This document shows positions 35,089-45,073 of a stretch of 64,000 nt of DNA, piece by piece; positions within the stretch are counted from its first letter, which is position 1; each line of letters begins with the position of its first letter. The DNA comes from PoT sp049331405. GTDB taxonomy: Bacteria; Planctomycetota; Planctomycetia; Isosphaerales; Isosphaeraceae. The DNA lies in the NCBI RefSeq assembly GCF_049331405.1, contig NZ_CP186274.1, positions 9,238,001-9,302,000 on the forward strand. Direction: 5' to 3'. A model generated the notes under the pieces. The model was given only the letters and a program-made list of their open reading frames with translations. It was not told where the DNA came from and did not search any database. The position numbers were made by a program, and so were the translations under genes.

Positions 35089-37584
35089 CTAAAGTTGTAT
35101 AGGTTCGGATGCAGCACCGAGATGGACTGGATTCTGCGACCAATCGGCCTTGATCGTCCAGCCTCGCTTCCTCAGCCTCGCGCAGTAGGCGATGTCATAA
35201 TCGGGGGATTCCCCCGGGCCGCTCCCGAAGAGCTCGTCCCTCAGCGCCGCCCTCCGGATGAGGGTGCAACCGAACCCGGAGCCGCCGATCTCCTGCAGGC
35301 CCGAGCCTTCCGGGAGGTCGCGGGCCTCGTCGTCCCAGCATACAAATCCGCGGTGATAGCGGGAGACGTACGGGGCGACGACCATCGCCGTCCAGGGATC
35401 CATCCCCCGGAGCAGGCGTCCGATGACGTCCGGCTCCGGGATCACGTCATCCTCGACGATCATGGCCCAGGGGGTGGATAGCTCTCGGGCCATCGCCGCA
35501 TAGATCCGGGAGCAGGCCAGCCGGACGGCCCCGGCATTCTCCGCCCTGGGCATGTCCGCAAGCCCGGGCTCGCCGACGCCGGCGGCGAAATATCGGGCGT
35601 CGGGATAGTCGAGCGAGGCCAAATCGCGGCGGACCATGGCGCCGAAGTCGCGGTCGCCGGAGGTGTCCATCAGGACGAGGCGGCATTGCCCGCGGGGCCA
35701 GGCCTGCCCGCGCAGCCACCCGAGGTAGGGTTGCCAGGCCGATCGCCGGCCCGACAGCGCCGTGAAGATGGTCACGGGCGCGAGCCGGAGCGTCGCCTTG
35801 TCGAAGTAGGCCTGATCCGCCCCCCCGGCGAGCATCGACCCGCCGTGCTTGCGGTAGCGGTAGGCCGCGGGCTGCTTGGCCCCGATCCATCCCCGGTCGG
35901 CCAGGAGCCTCCAGACGTACCAATCCGCGTGCGAGGGCGTCGGCGACGGCCCCCGGTACGCCCCGGACTGAACCAGGGCCGATCGCCGCGCGAGCGACCC
36001 GGCGTGCACGTAGTTCTCGCATTCCAGGTAGTCCGGGTCCCACTTCGGGAAGCGCACGGGGCCGGACTGGTCGCCGAACATCTCGAGGTCCGAGTAGGCG
36101 AAGCCGACCCTGCGGTCCTCGAACGAGGGCAGGCCGGACGCCAGGTAGTCGGGGGGGAGCATGTCGTCAGCGTCCAGGAAGCAGAGGAATTCCGACGCGG
36201 TGGCCGCCAGCCCCGCCGCCCTGGTCCTGAAGACGTCGCGGTGCTCGACCCGCAGGTAGCGGACCCCGCGCGACTCGTAGCCCCGGGCCACCTCGGCCGT
36301 CTGGTCGGAGCTGGAGTCGTCGACGACGACGACCTCCGCGGCGCGTGCCTCCTGCGCCAGGACGCTCTCGATCGCGTCCCCCAGGAACCGGCCGTAATTG
36401 TGGCAGGGGATCACGACGGCGACGGGCGCGGCGGGGGCGATGCGGGCGGGGGCACCCCCCGAGGCGCGGCCCGGCTTGATCCAGCACCCCAGCCCGTTGT
36501 GCTCGGGGATCTCCCGCTTCTCCCCCTCCAGGTTCTCGAAGAACCGGCGGACCCCCTCGCAGGACCGGGTGTCGTGGAAGAGCACGCACCCGCCCGGGCG
36601 CAGGGCGGGCAGCCAGGCGTAGAAGTCGCGCGCCACCGCGTCGAAGGAGTGGTCGTCGTCGATGTGGAGCAGGTCCACCGGGTCGCGGAAGAGGCCGCCG
36701 ACCTTGGCGGTCGGGCCCTTGACGATCCGGGCGTTGGGGAAGAGGTGCAGGTGGGCCCGGACCCAGGCCTCGGCGTCGTCGTGGAGCGCGAATGTGCTCA
36801 CCCCGAGCACCTCGGCATCGGGGAAGTCCTGGGCGAAGCGGAAGGTCGTGGCGCCGTAGTCCACGCCCAGGTCGACGACCCTCCGGATCGGGCCGATGTC
36901 GCCGATCAGCCCGCGATAGGCCCCCTCGAGGCCGGCCCACGCGCTCGGCTTCGCGTACGGGTCGTCGCTGGGCCAGGGGAACCCGAAGGCTCGGACGCCC
37001 GGGTCCGACCCGATCCAGAACTCCGCCTCGTACCGGTTCGCGGCGGGCAGGAGCCGCGGCGGCGTGAGCCGCCGCAGGTAGCTCGCGTTGGCCCACCAGA
37101 AGTTCCCCGAGAAGTGGGGGCGATGCTCGTCGAAGCCGATCAGCTTCCAGTCCCCGCCGCAGGCGTCGTGGCCCTCGAGGAGCTCGAGGCAGGCCTCGTG
37201 CTTGTCGAGGACGATGGCCTCCATCCTGTGCCTGTGCCGGTCGCCGGCCTCGATCCTGTGGGAGACCGCCTTGGTGTGGATGTAGAAGCAGGCGAGCCCC
37301 CCCGGCCCCCGGAGGGCCTCGTCGTGGAGCCACTGGAGCGTGGGGAATTCGTAGAGCGAGAGGGGGCCGAGGTGGCGGATCTCGGCGCGCCCGCCCAGCC
37401 AGTCGGCCAGGGGCGAGAGGTCCTCGCCGGGGTCGCCCACGACCCCGACCAGGATCCGGCCGGCCTTGGCGAGCAGCCCGGACTCGCGGAGGCGGCGGCA
37501 CTGGGCCTCGGCCACCTCGCGCCAGGTGGGGAAGAGGGCCACGTGGTAGGCCCCGAGGATGTCGCGAACCCGATTCTGTCCCAT
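35089..37584 (-). CDS. Multidomain methyltransferase-glycosyltransferase
   Basis: 831 residues in four parts. Residues 1-190: a domain of unknown type with FYIHTKAVSHRIEAGD and GGDWKLIGFDEHRPHFSGNF, resembling lipopolysaccharide-decorating GT-like proteins. Residues about 200-375: class I methyltransferase-like (RRVVDLGVDYGATTFRFAQD, VDLLHIDDDHSF, GGCVLFHDTRS). Residues about 390-600: GT2 (VAVVIPCHNYGRFLGDAIES, VVVVDDSSSDQT, LDADDMLPPDY). Residues about 610-831: a second GT-A-like domain with MIVEDDVIPEPDVIGRLL. It should act in the cytoplasm on a glycan precursor or glycoprotein. It is the last gene of the minus-strand island. The ribosome site before 37584 is weak. Confidence 0.75.
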   Translation of the reverse strand: MGQNRVRDILGAYHVALFPTWREVAEAQCRRLRESGLLAKAGRILVGVVGDPGEDLSPLADWLGGRAEIRHLGPLSLYEFPTLQWLHDEALRGPGGLACFYIHTKAVSHRIEAGDRHRHRMEAIVLDKHEACLELLEGHDACGGDWKLIGFDEHRPHFSGNFWWANASYLRRLTPPRLLPAANRYEAEFWIGSDPGVRAFGFPWPSDDPYAKPSAWAGLEGAYRGLIGDIGPIRRVVDLGVDYGATTFRFAQDFPDAEVLGVSTFALHDDAEAWVRAHLHLFPNARIVKGPTAKVGGLFRDPVDLLHIDDDHSFDAVARDFYAWLPALRPGGCVLFHDTRSCEGVRRFFENLEGEKREIPEHNGLGCWIKPGRASGGAPARIAPAAPVAVVIPCHNYGRFLGDAIESVLAQEARAAEVVVVDDSSSDQTAEVARGYESRGVRYLRVEHRDVFRTRAAGLAATASEFLCFLDADDMLPPDYLASGLPSFEDRRVGFAYSDLEMFGDQSGPVRFPKWDPDYLECENYVHAGSLARRSALVQSGAYRGPSPTPSHADWYVWRLLADRGWIGAKQPAAYRYRKHGGSMLAGGADQAYFDKATLRLAPVTIFTALSGRRSAWQPYLGWLRGQAWPRGQCRLVLMDTSGDRDFGAMVRRDLASLDYPDARYFAAGVGEPGLADMPRAENAGAVRLACSRIYAAMARELSTPWAMIVEDDVIPEPDVIGRLLRGMDPWTAMVVAPYVSRYHRGFVCWDDEARDLPEGSGLQEIGGSGFGCTLIRRAALRDELFGSGPGESPDYDIAYCARLRKRGWTIKADWSQNPVHLGAASEPIQL

Positions 37585-37681
37585 GGCCTACACCCTGATT
37601 TCGGAAGACGGACGTTCGCTGAGATGGCCGCGCGTCCCGCATGCGGGCCCACGGCCGGACGACTGGCAAGGGCCGCGAGGG

Positions 37682-38329
37682 TCAGCCCTTGCGGAGCAGA
37701 TATCCGCCCCCATTGAAGCTGAGCAGGAGCCGCTCGCAGTGCGGGTCGGCCTCCCAATCCGGGTTCCCGGCGAGGAAGTCGGCCACGGCCTCGAGCGGCC
37801 CCGGGCCGAAGTCCGGGAGGACGGGGTGGCCGTTGATGTTGGTGTCCTCGCAGATCATGTAGCACCCGGGGGTCACGAGGGGGGCGTAGGCCCGCAGCTC
37901 GGCGGCGACGTGGGCCTCCCTGTGGTCGGAGTCCAGGATGACCATCGTCCGCAGGCCCTGGCAGCGCCGCGCGATGCGGCCGACGACCGCCGGGTCGATC
38001 GAATTCCCCTCGATGAGCGTGACCCGCGGGTGCTCGGCCACCCGCGGTGGGACGAGGCCCAGGGTGACGTCGCAGGCGACGACCTCGCCCCGCCCCGCGA
38101 GGTCGCACAGGCTCGCGAGGTAGAGCGTCGAGCCCCCCTGGTTGACCCCGCATTCCACGATGACGTCGGGCCGGGTCCGGTGGACGATCTCCTGGTAGAC
38201 CCAGAGGTCCAGGGGGCATTTCTGCACCGTCACCCCCAGGAATGTGGTCGTCATGAAGAGGTGGTTGCCGTCGAGGCCGTGGTAGAACATCCGGTGGAAG
38301 TCCCGGATCGTCGCTTCGTCGTCTGCCAT
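37682..38329 (-). CDS. CmcI-like (cephalosporin hydroxylase family) methyltransferase
   Basis: 215 residues with VIVECGVNQGGSTLYLASLC, MVILDSDHREAHVAAEL and GCYMICEDTNINGHPVLPDF, the pattern of the CmcI family, SAM-dependent methyltransferases often found in glycan and antibiotic clusters. Domain order and length agree with the family. The start MADDEATIRDFH at 38329 has GGGAGGG just upstream; a longer frame contributes only arginine/glycine-rich sequence. Likely methylates a sugar in the island's glycan. Confidence 0.8.
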   Translation of the reverse strand: MADDEATIRDFHRMFYHGLDGNHLFMTTTFLGVTVQKCPLDLWVYQEIVHRTRPDVIVECGVNQGGSTLYLASLCDLAGRGEVVACDVTLGLVPPRVAEHPRVTLIEGNSIDPAVVGRIARRCQGLRTMVILDSDHREAHVAAELRAYAPLVTPGCYMICEDTNINGHPVLPDFGPGPLEAVADFLAGNPDWEADPHCERLLLSFNGGGYLLRKG

Positions 38330-38599
38330 GGGTCCCTCCCGGGTTGGGGCCCGCCCTCGGGCGGCCCTGTCTGTGGGCGAAGTCGCGTCAAACGTCCGGG
38401 CGGGGGCCTCCGCGGGAGCCGGCCCGCCGGCCGCGTCCAAAGGGGCCGGGCCTCGCGTGGCGCGTCCGCCCCGGCCCGCCGGCGGCCGCACGGGGGTCGC
38501 CCCGCTCGAGGGCCGCTCGCGCCATCCCTTTCGCCTCCCGCCGCGCGTCCGGCAGCATCGCCGCCGGGTCATCCCGCGGCCGTCGCGGGGCGACCGGCC

Positions 38600-39451
38600 T
38601 CAGGTCCCATCGCCGGCGCCCTGGTTGGGGTCGAGGTAGTCTGCGAGCGGGTAGGGCAGGCCCCAGGAATGCCCGAGGCGATGGTAGTCCTCGGGCGTGG
38701 CGGAGTCGTGCCAGAGGAAGCCCGGATACCTCGTGCAGCGGTCGGTGCCCATGAATGGCCAGGGGGCGAAACCGTCCCGGTCGCCCGGCCTCGGGCCGTG
38801 CTCGGCATCCCAGGCCGCGGCCCGCTCGCACCGTGAAATCGCCAGCCGCCTGGCCATGTTGTGCACGGCCCCCTCCACGAACGGCATCCCGGGGGCCGTC
38901 GCGAGGTGCGCCAGCTCGTGGTGGATCCGGTGCCCCAGCCAGGGCCGCACCGCCATCCCGACGCACTCCGAGCGGAAGCCGAAGCCGAAGGACTCGGTGT
39001 GGCTGCAGTAGGTGGGGTACTGCGACTCGAGGGCCAGGGCCGACAGGCCGGCCCCCCAGTCCTCCAGCGGCAGGAATCGCCGCGACATCTTGACCAGGAG
39101 GTCGACGCCGGCGCGGGGGGCCCAGAGCAGGCCGCCCAGGAAGGCGGAGACGTCGCCGATGCAGGGGGGCTGGCGGCGGTCGTTGACCTCGAACTCGCAG
39201 CCGTAGTCGTAGCAGAGGCCCCGCAGCTCATCGCCCCCGGGGCTGCCGTCGTCGTGGACCAGCAGCGGGATCCCGGGGTAGAACCTCCGCCGCGCCTCGA
39301 GCTGCAGGTGGACGTAGGGCACCGAGGCGAACGTGCCGATCACGAGGCCCGGGCTGGGCGGCCCCGGGAAGGGGGCCTCGTCCCGCTCGATCACGCCGGA
39401 GACCCGGTATCCCCCGCCCGCCGTCAGGATCTGGAAGTCATCGCTCGACAT
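38600..39451 (-). CDS. Glycosyltransferase-like protein, unassigned family
   Basis: 283 residues. GLVIGTFASVPYVHLQLEAR, IPLLVHDDGSPGGDELRGLC and YDYGCEFEVNDRRQP resemble the first beta-alpha units and DxD-like region of GT-A enzymes. The middle carries LLVKMSRRFLPLEDWG, and the end RYPGFLWHDSATPEDY. No exact family is recognised, so the role is inferred mostly from position. The start at 39451 (MSSDDFQIL) is preceded by GGAGG at a long spacing. The gap 38330-38599 to the CmcI-like gene shows no gene. Confidence 0.6.
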   Translation of the reverse strand: MSSDDFQILTAGGGYRVSGVIERDEAPFPGPPSPGLVIGTFASVPYVHLQLEARRRFYPGIPLLVHDDGSPGGDELRGLCYDYGCEFEVNDRRQPPCIGDVSAFLGGLLWAPRAGVDLLVKMSRRFLPLEDWGAGLSALALESQYPTYCSHTESFGFGFRSECVGMAVRPWLGHRIHHELAHLATAPGMPFVEGAVHNMARRLAISRCERAAAWDAEHGPRPGDRDGFAPWPFMGTDRCTRYPGFLWHDSATPEDYHRLGHSWGLPYPLADYLDPNQGAGDGT

Positions 39452-39518
39452 CTGGGCCCAATCCTCCGGAATCCTGTCGCCTCGTTCCGCCCCGCCGGGC
39501 ACGCGCCGCGGCGTCTGC

Positions 39519-40514
39519 TCAGCCCCGCTCGCCCCCGCCCGTCATGCGGAGCGCGCCCCCCTCGTAGTACTGCTCGATCGCGCGGATGACGTCCCGCGAC
39601 GCGATCATGTCCATGCACCTGGGGATGACGAGCCCGGGCCCCGCGGCCACGGGCAGGGGGCAAAGTTGCTCGGGGTCGTCCTTCTCGTCGCCGTCGCCCA
39701 CCGGCTGGCAGCGCGACTTCCAGCAGCCGCCGTTGTCGCAGCAGGGCAGGGCCCCGTTGGTCTCGAGGAACCGGTGGTGGCCGTACTTCTCCCAGGTCGA
39801 GGGCTCGCGGCCCCCCGCGACGACCACGCAGGCCCGGTTCTTGGGGCGGCCGGGCCTGACCTCGACCGCGGCGGCCAGGTGCATGGCGAACGTCACGGGG
39901 CAGACGACCCCCGCGGCGTGGTACATCAGGCGCACGAACTCGCGGGCGTCGGTCCTGCCCACCAGGTCGATCGTGCCTCGGAGCCTGGGGTGCCAGTGGC
40001 CCGCGTCCCCGCACTGGACGAATCGGATCTTCCCCTCGAAGTGGTCGACGACCTCCTGGTATCGCGCGGGGCTCCACCACTTCGCCGTGAAGTCGTACTT
40101 GCCGCCGGCGATGATGATCCAGAAGTCGTCGCGCCAGCCGATCGGCTCCTCCTCGACCTGGGACATCCAGGACTTCTCCTCGCCGGAGAGGTGGATGTCC
40201 CCCTTGAAGCGGGTCACGGGGATGCGCACGCCGAGGGCGTCCTCCAGGTGCTGCACGTAGCCGTGGATGAAATGGTAGGCGCCCTCGTTGCTGCCCTGGA
40301 TCAGGTCGTACTTCATGTCGATGACCTCGACGCCGGGCGCCCCTTCAGAGAGCGGGGTGATGTACGGGTTGTTCTCCCAGAGCGCCGGGACCGGGGTCCG
40401 CACGTCGGTGCGGAAGTAGCCGGGATAGGCGAGGTGGAGGTCGCGCACCGCGGCCGTGAGCATCACCACGTCGCCGGGGCTGAGCGGGCAGCGGAGGATC
40501 AGGTCGTAGGGCAT
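39519..40514 (-). CDS. GT9-like heptosyltransferase with Cys-rich tail
   Basis: 331 residues starting MPYDLILRCPLSPGDVVMLT. GT9 features include the N-terminal SPGDVVMLTAAVRDLHLAYP and the C-terminal EFVRLMYHAAGVVCPVTFAM with HLAAAVEV. The tail has clustered cysteines (PCCDNGGCWKSRC, LCPLP, PRCMDM) and ends RDVIRAIEQYY, which recalls the metal-binding tail of autotransporter heptosyltransferases such as TibC. It is treated as a separate gene although the frame is open from the TPR gene upstream: GAAAGGGG precedes this ATG, homology starts here, and the joining sequence is low-complexity created by a frameshift at about 40741. Confidence 0.7.
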   Translation of the reverse strand: MPYDLILRCPLSPGDVVMLTAAVRDLHLAYPGYFRTDVRTPVPALWENNPYITPLSEGAPGVEVIDMKYDLIQGSNEGAYHFIHGYVQHLEDALGVRIPVTRFKGDIHLSGEEKSWMSQVEEEPIGWRDDFWIIIAGGKYDFTAKWWSPARYQEVVDHFEGKIRFVQCGDAGHWHPRLRGTIDLVGRTDAREFVRLMYHAAGVVCPVTFAMHLAAAVEVRPGRPKNRACVVVAGGREPSTWEKYGHHRFLETNGALPCCDNGGCWKSRCQPVGDGDEKDDPEQLCPLPVAAGPGLVIPRCMDMIASRDVIRAIEQYYEGGALRMTGGGERG

Positions 40515-40656
40515 CCCAGGTCGGCCCCTTTCGTCGGGCAATTGCGGCTGCTGGACGGCATCGGAGTCCCATGCGGCGGAGAGTCGCGGCCCTGGGCCCG
40601 CGAGGGCCGGCCGCGAGGGCGTCGCGCCATCGCGGATGGATACACGCCCGCGAGTC

Positions 40657-43430
40657 TCATCGGGTCGCGGGCCCCCGGCGTGATCGGGCCGCGGCCGCGT
40701 CGCGGAGCCCCTCCTCGGCGGCGGGGTCGCCGGGCGCGAGCGCAGGGCCCGCTCCCAGGCCGCGACGGCCTCGTCGAGGCGGCCCGCCCCCTCGAGCGCA
40801 TGCCCCAGCTGGATCTGCGTCGCGGGCGAGTCCCGGCGATGGAGCAGCGACGCCTCGTAGGCCGCGACGGCCTCGCCGAAGCGCCCCGCACGCAGGTGGA
40901 GCGTGCCCAGGTTGTGGTGCGCCGACGCGTCCGCGGGGTCCGACGCGATCAGGCGCGAGAGCGCGTGCTCGGCCTCCTCGGGGGCGCCGTGCTCGAAGAG
41001 GAACTGGCAGAGAGAGTGGCGGGCCTCCGGATCGTCCGGCCGCCGCAGGACGGCGTGCTCGAAGGCCTCCCGGGCCGAGGTCAGGTCGCCCAGGGCGAGG
41101 CAGAGCCGGCCCGCCAGGATGCCGGCCTCGCACCCGAGCGACTCGTCGCCGCGCGCGTCCTCGGCGAGCCCGCGGAGCTCGCGGAGCTTCCCCTGGCGCA
41201 GCAGCGCGTCCCCCAGCCCGAGCCAGCCCGGCCGGTAGCGCGGGACCTCGGCCAGCACCAGGCGCCACTCGCGCTCGGCCGCCGCGTGGTCCCCCATGCC
41301 GGAGAAGGCGACGGCCAGGTTCTGCCTGGCCTTGAACCCGAAGATGCCGCTGTCGACGCTCGAGAAGTGCCGCCCCTCGCGGTTCTCCAGGACGTCCCGA
41401 TAGGCCCGCACGGACTCCTCGTGGCGGCCGAGGTCGTGCAGGAGCACCCCCTGGCGGAACCGCAGCTCCGCGTCCTGGGGGAAGAGCGCGCGGGCGTCCC
41501 GGCAGGTGCGCTCGGCCTCGTCGAGCCGCCCCAGCTGCATCTGCGAGAACATGAGCAGGGCGTAGGCCTTGCGGAGGTGGGACTCGCCGGGCGACGCCGC
41601 CGCGATCCCCCGCGTCAGGAACCCGACGGCCTCCTCGTGACGCCCTCCGTCGCTGCAGGTCATGCCCAGGTTGAAGAGGGTGAAGGGATGCTCCGGGCGC
41701 TCCTCGAGCTCGAGGCGCAGGATCCGCATGTCGCGCCGCCTCTTGCGTTCCATGGCCTCGCGGCCGTGCTCGGAGCCGGAGTGCACGACGTGCAAATCGG
41801 TCCAGGCGACCTCCCCGCCGGCCTCGCGGATGGCCGGCAGGATCTGCTCGTGGATCCGGCCGTCGAAGCGCAGGTCGGGCCGATTGCGGAACAGCTTGAC
41901 GTGGTCGACGGCGGTGAAGTCGTCGGCCCCGTCCTCGCCGCTGCCGGGGCAATGGACCCGGACGACGAAGCCCAGGATGGCCGGGTCCGCCTCCCCGAGG
42001 GCCAGCTCGCGGAGCCGGCGTCCGCAGTCGGGCGTGATCGTGTCGTCCGAGTCCATCCAGAAGAGCCATTCGCCGCGGGCGTGCCGCAGGGACTCGTTGC
42101 GTGCGGCCGAGAAGTCGTCGCACCAGGGGAAGCGGAAGAGCCGGCCCCCGAACGACTCGACGATCGCCGGCGTGTCGTCCTCCGAGCCGGTGTCGACGAT
42201 GACCATCTCGTCCACCCAGGGTCGGATGCTCTCCAGGCAGGCCGGGAGCGTGCGCGACGAATCCCGGACGATCATGCAGAGGGACAGGCGGATCCGCCCC
42301 CGCCGCAGCAGCAGGCCGCCGCCGGGCGCCATGGCGACGGAGAATGGCCCTGCGGCGGCCTGGGGGGATTCGGGGGGGGCCGGGGCGTCGACGGCGGGCG
42401 GGGGGCCTTGCGGACCCCATTTCTCCCGGAAGCGACGCCCGTTGTCGCGCATGATCGCCCCGAAGTCGGCCCCGATGCCCAGGAACGTCCGGCCCCCGAA
42501 GTGGTGCACGAACGCGTCGCGGGCGATCACCGCCCGCCAGCCGGCCCGGCTGGCCCGCAGGCAGTAGTCGTCGTCCTCGAAGCAGCCGATGCCGAAGCGC
42601 TCGTCCAGCGTCCCGATCGCGTCCACCACGGCGCGGCGGATCAGCAGGCAGAAGCCGATCAGGCGGCCCGCGTCCTCGACCACGCGGTCATGGGCCTTGC
42701 CCCACTCCCAGGCGAAGCCGTCGAGCTCGGCCGGGTCGTCGTAGCCGGCCTGCACCTCCTGGTCGCCGCTCACGCGATTGGAGCAGGGGCCGACGAGCCC
42801 GATCCGGGGATCGCCGCGCATGGCCGAGAGCATCCGGTTGAGCCACCCCGTGGTCACGATCGTGTCGTTGTTGAGCAGGAGGATCTGCTCCCCTCGCGAC
42901 GCCGCGATCCCCTGATTGACCGCGGCGGGGAAGCCCCGGTTCTCCGCATTGTTGATCAACCTCGCGCCGGGGATCGTCCTCAGGTAATCGGCGGTCCCGT
43001 CTGTCGAGGCGTTGTCGACGAAGATCAGCTCGTAACGCTCGTCGGTGAGCCGGCGGATGCTCTCCACGCATCGGAACGTGTACTCGAACTGGTCGTGGAC
43101 CGCGATGACGATGGAGGTCAGGGGGAAATCCGGCCCGGCCGCCGGGGCCGCCTCGATCCGATAGCCTCGCGTGAAGAATTCCTCCGCCTCGCCGGGCGGG
43201 AGCCCGCCCACGCTGAGCGGCCCGACCTCGACGCGGCCCGGCCGGCCGTCGCGGGCCCATGCCTCGTGCCCGGGGCCCGGGGAGGGCGTCAAGGCCGGGG
43301 CCGAGAACCCGGCGCGGAACAGGAGCTTCTCGATCTCGCGCCGGGTGTAGAACCGGCACGGCGGCCGGCCGGCCTTCCCCGCGCCCCGACCCAGCGGCCC
43401 GAGATCAAGCCCTCCACCACCTCGAGCCGC
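40657..43430 (-). CDS. GT2-GT2-TPR part of a giant glycosyltransferase (frameshifted)
   Basis: Downstream part of the gene that begins at 44623. It starts in the C-terminal methyltransferase segment (RFYTRREIEKLLFRAGF), then a GT2 domain (TSIVIAVHDQFEYTFRCVES, VDNASTDGTADYL, CFEDDDYCLRASRAGW), a second GT2 (RLSLCMIVRDSSRTLPACLE, VDTGSEDDTPAIV, WLFWMDSDDTITPD) and about nine TPR units. At about 40741 a G seems to be missing: the expected end WERALALAPGDPAAEEGLRD, followed by a stop at 40657, lies in another frame, while the current frame runs on into the GT9 gene. The coordinates follow the expected end. Confidence 0.65.
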
Positions 43431-44623
43431 CTGGCATTGGAGGCCGCGGCCAGCAATTGGCCCCCCTCGGCGAGCCAGCGGCGGAACCGCCTCAGGAGCC
43501 GGAGCGGGTCGCGGACATGCTCGAGGGCATCGGGGCACAGGATCGCGTCGAACGCGCCGTCCGGGAACTCGGGCCCGTCCCCCTCGTCGTCGGCCGCATG
43601 CACCTCGCCGATCTCGCGGGCCGCCGGCCCCCGGAGCGTGCCGTCCAGCTCGACGCCGACGAGGAGGGCCGGCCCCCGGCCGCGAATCGAGGCGCCCAGG
43701 CCGGCGATGCCGCGGCCGAAGAGCAGGATCCGTCGCCCGGCGAGCTGCACGCCGGAGAGGAATGCTCGCTCGTCGCCCGGGCCCGCATCGGAGGAGCCCG
43801 GTTCGAGGGATGGGCCTGCGGGGAGCGCCCCCCCCTCATCAACATCGCTTGGGAATCCGCCCGTTCCCGGGGGAGCCCCCGGCATCGCGGCAGCGGCCTC
43901 CTGGCGGCGATGGTAGGGCAGCCATCCCGCCGCGATCTCCGCCCGCACGATCCGGCTGCGCTCCTCCAGGTGAGTCGGCTTGCGTGACAGGGCGAACGCG
44001 TCGTCGCCCAGGGTCGCGCCGCGCAACGAGCCCCACAGGCTCCGGTCTCCCGGCGGATGCGGCGGGCAGAGGCTGCGAATCCCGGCGAGACGCCAGGCCC
44101 GGGCCGACAGCTCAATGTCCTCCCCGTTCGTGCCCGTGGCCGCCGGGGAGGCGAACAGGTGGCATGCCCATTCCCTCCGGAGGAACCAGGCATGCCCGAC
44201 GAGGTCGACCTCGACCGCCTCCGCCCGGGGATCGTGCCAGCCGTGGACCGAACGCCGGCCGTAATCGGGGCCGCGGAGCCGCACGCCCGCCGCGCCCAGG
44301 ATCCCGGGGGCCTGATCGAAGGTCGACAGGCAATTCTCCAGCCATCTCGGGCCGGGAACCGTGTCGTCGTCGAACACCGCCAGGAACTCCGTGCCGGCGG
44401 CCAGCCCCAGGGCGAAACGGGCGTGGACGTAGGCGTTGCGGTCGGAGGTGACCACGCGGTCCACCCCGACGCGTCCCAGGGCCTCGCGCATCGCCGGCCC
44501 GGGATCGTTGGCCCAGATCCAGATCTGCCGGGGGAGACGGGTCTGGGCGCGGATCGCCTCGACCTGCTCGGCCAGTACCTCAGGGCGGCGATAGGCCGTG
44601 AGGATCACCGTCACTTCGCTCAT
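43289..44623 (-). CDS. GT2 plus methyltransferase, N-terminal part of the giant glycosyltransferase
   Basis: Begins MSEVTVILTAYRRPEVLAEQ, a GT2 domain with VFDDDTVPGPRWLENCLSTF and FLRREWACHLF. A linker leads to a methyltransferase-like domain (RRILLFGRGIAGLGAS, VELDGTLRG, FDAILCPDALEHVRDPLRLL). After VVEGLISGRW the frame is lost: the following MTase C-terminus, aligned against the intact order in the neighbour at 45074, continues in the frame of 40657-43430. The break is one base in a G-rich run near 43375-43395. GGAGG lies about 11 bases before the ATG at 44623. If the frames are joined the protein has GT2-MTase-GT2-GT2-TPR order. Confidence 0.65.
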   Translation of the reverse strand: MSEVTVILTAYRRPEVLAEQVEAIRAQTRLPRQIWIWANDPGPAMREALGRVGVDRVVTSDRNAYVHARFALGLAAGTEFLAVFDDDTVPGPRWLENCLSTFDQAPGILGAAGVRLRGPDYGRRSVHGWHDPRAEAVEVDLVGHAWFLRREWACHLFASPAATGTNGEDIELSARAWRLAGIRSLCPPHPPGDRSLWGSLRGATLGDDAFALSRKPTHLEERSRIVRAEIAAGWLPYHRRQEAAAAMPGAPPGTGGFPSDVDEGGALPAGPSLEPGSSDAGPGDERAFLSGVQLAGRRILLFGRGIAGLGASIRGRGPALLVGVELDGTLRGPAAREIGEVHAADDEGDGPEFPDGAFDAILCPDALEHVRDPLRLLRRFRRWLAEGGQLLAAASNARRLEVVEGLISGRWVGARGRPAGRRAGSTPGARSRSSCSAPGSRPRP

Positions 44624-45073
44624 GCCCGCAAGTCCTCCGCCGCGTCCCGAGCCTGGGAGGGCCATCGCCCGCCGCCCGATGCGTCGCCGGCGATGCCGGC
44701 CCGGGGACCGGGCGCCGTGGCAAGGATATCCTCGCGCCCCCGGACCGTTGATCCTCCCGCGCTCGGCTCGACCGAGGCCTCGGGGAGGTCCGATTCGCGA
44801 GATGGCCTGTATCTGTTTTTCAATAAACCATTCATGGATATTGCCGAGATTTGCGGGACCTCGATCCGGGCAGGGGACGGGCCGCGTGAGTCTCGATCGC
44901 GGCTTCCGCCGTGGGGTCCGGGCATACCTGCTCCGCTCCGAATGGTTCGAGGGACGCTTCCGGGCCGGCGGATGATTGGACCGGAAGCCGAATTGCCCGA
45001 GGCAGGCGGCGCAAGCCCCGGGCGAAGGGCACCGCACGCCTTGGCCGCGGCGGAGGATGGGCCTCTCGACCGG
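44624..45073. other. Intergenic region with AT-rich promoter-like segment
   Basis: No gene is supported. An AT-rich patch at about 44810-44842 stands out in GC-rich DNA and could hold a promoter for the minus-strand gene at 44623. Confidence 0.4.

Noticed and set aside
35686..37716. Plus-strand frame of about 670 codons opposite the methyltransferase-GT2 gene
   Set aside because: Low-complexity composition; the minus strand carries clear GT2 and methyltransferase motifs.
39333..43916. A plus-strand open frame of over 1500 codons opposite the glycosyltransferase genes
   Set aside because: It is rich in Arg, Gly, Pro, Val and Asp without domain motifs, and the minus strand encodes recognisable GT2, TPR and GT9 domains. 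High GC content makes antisense frames stay open.
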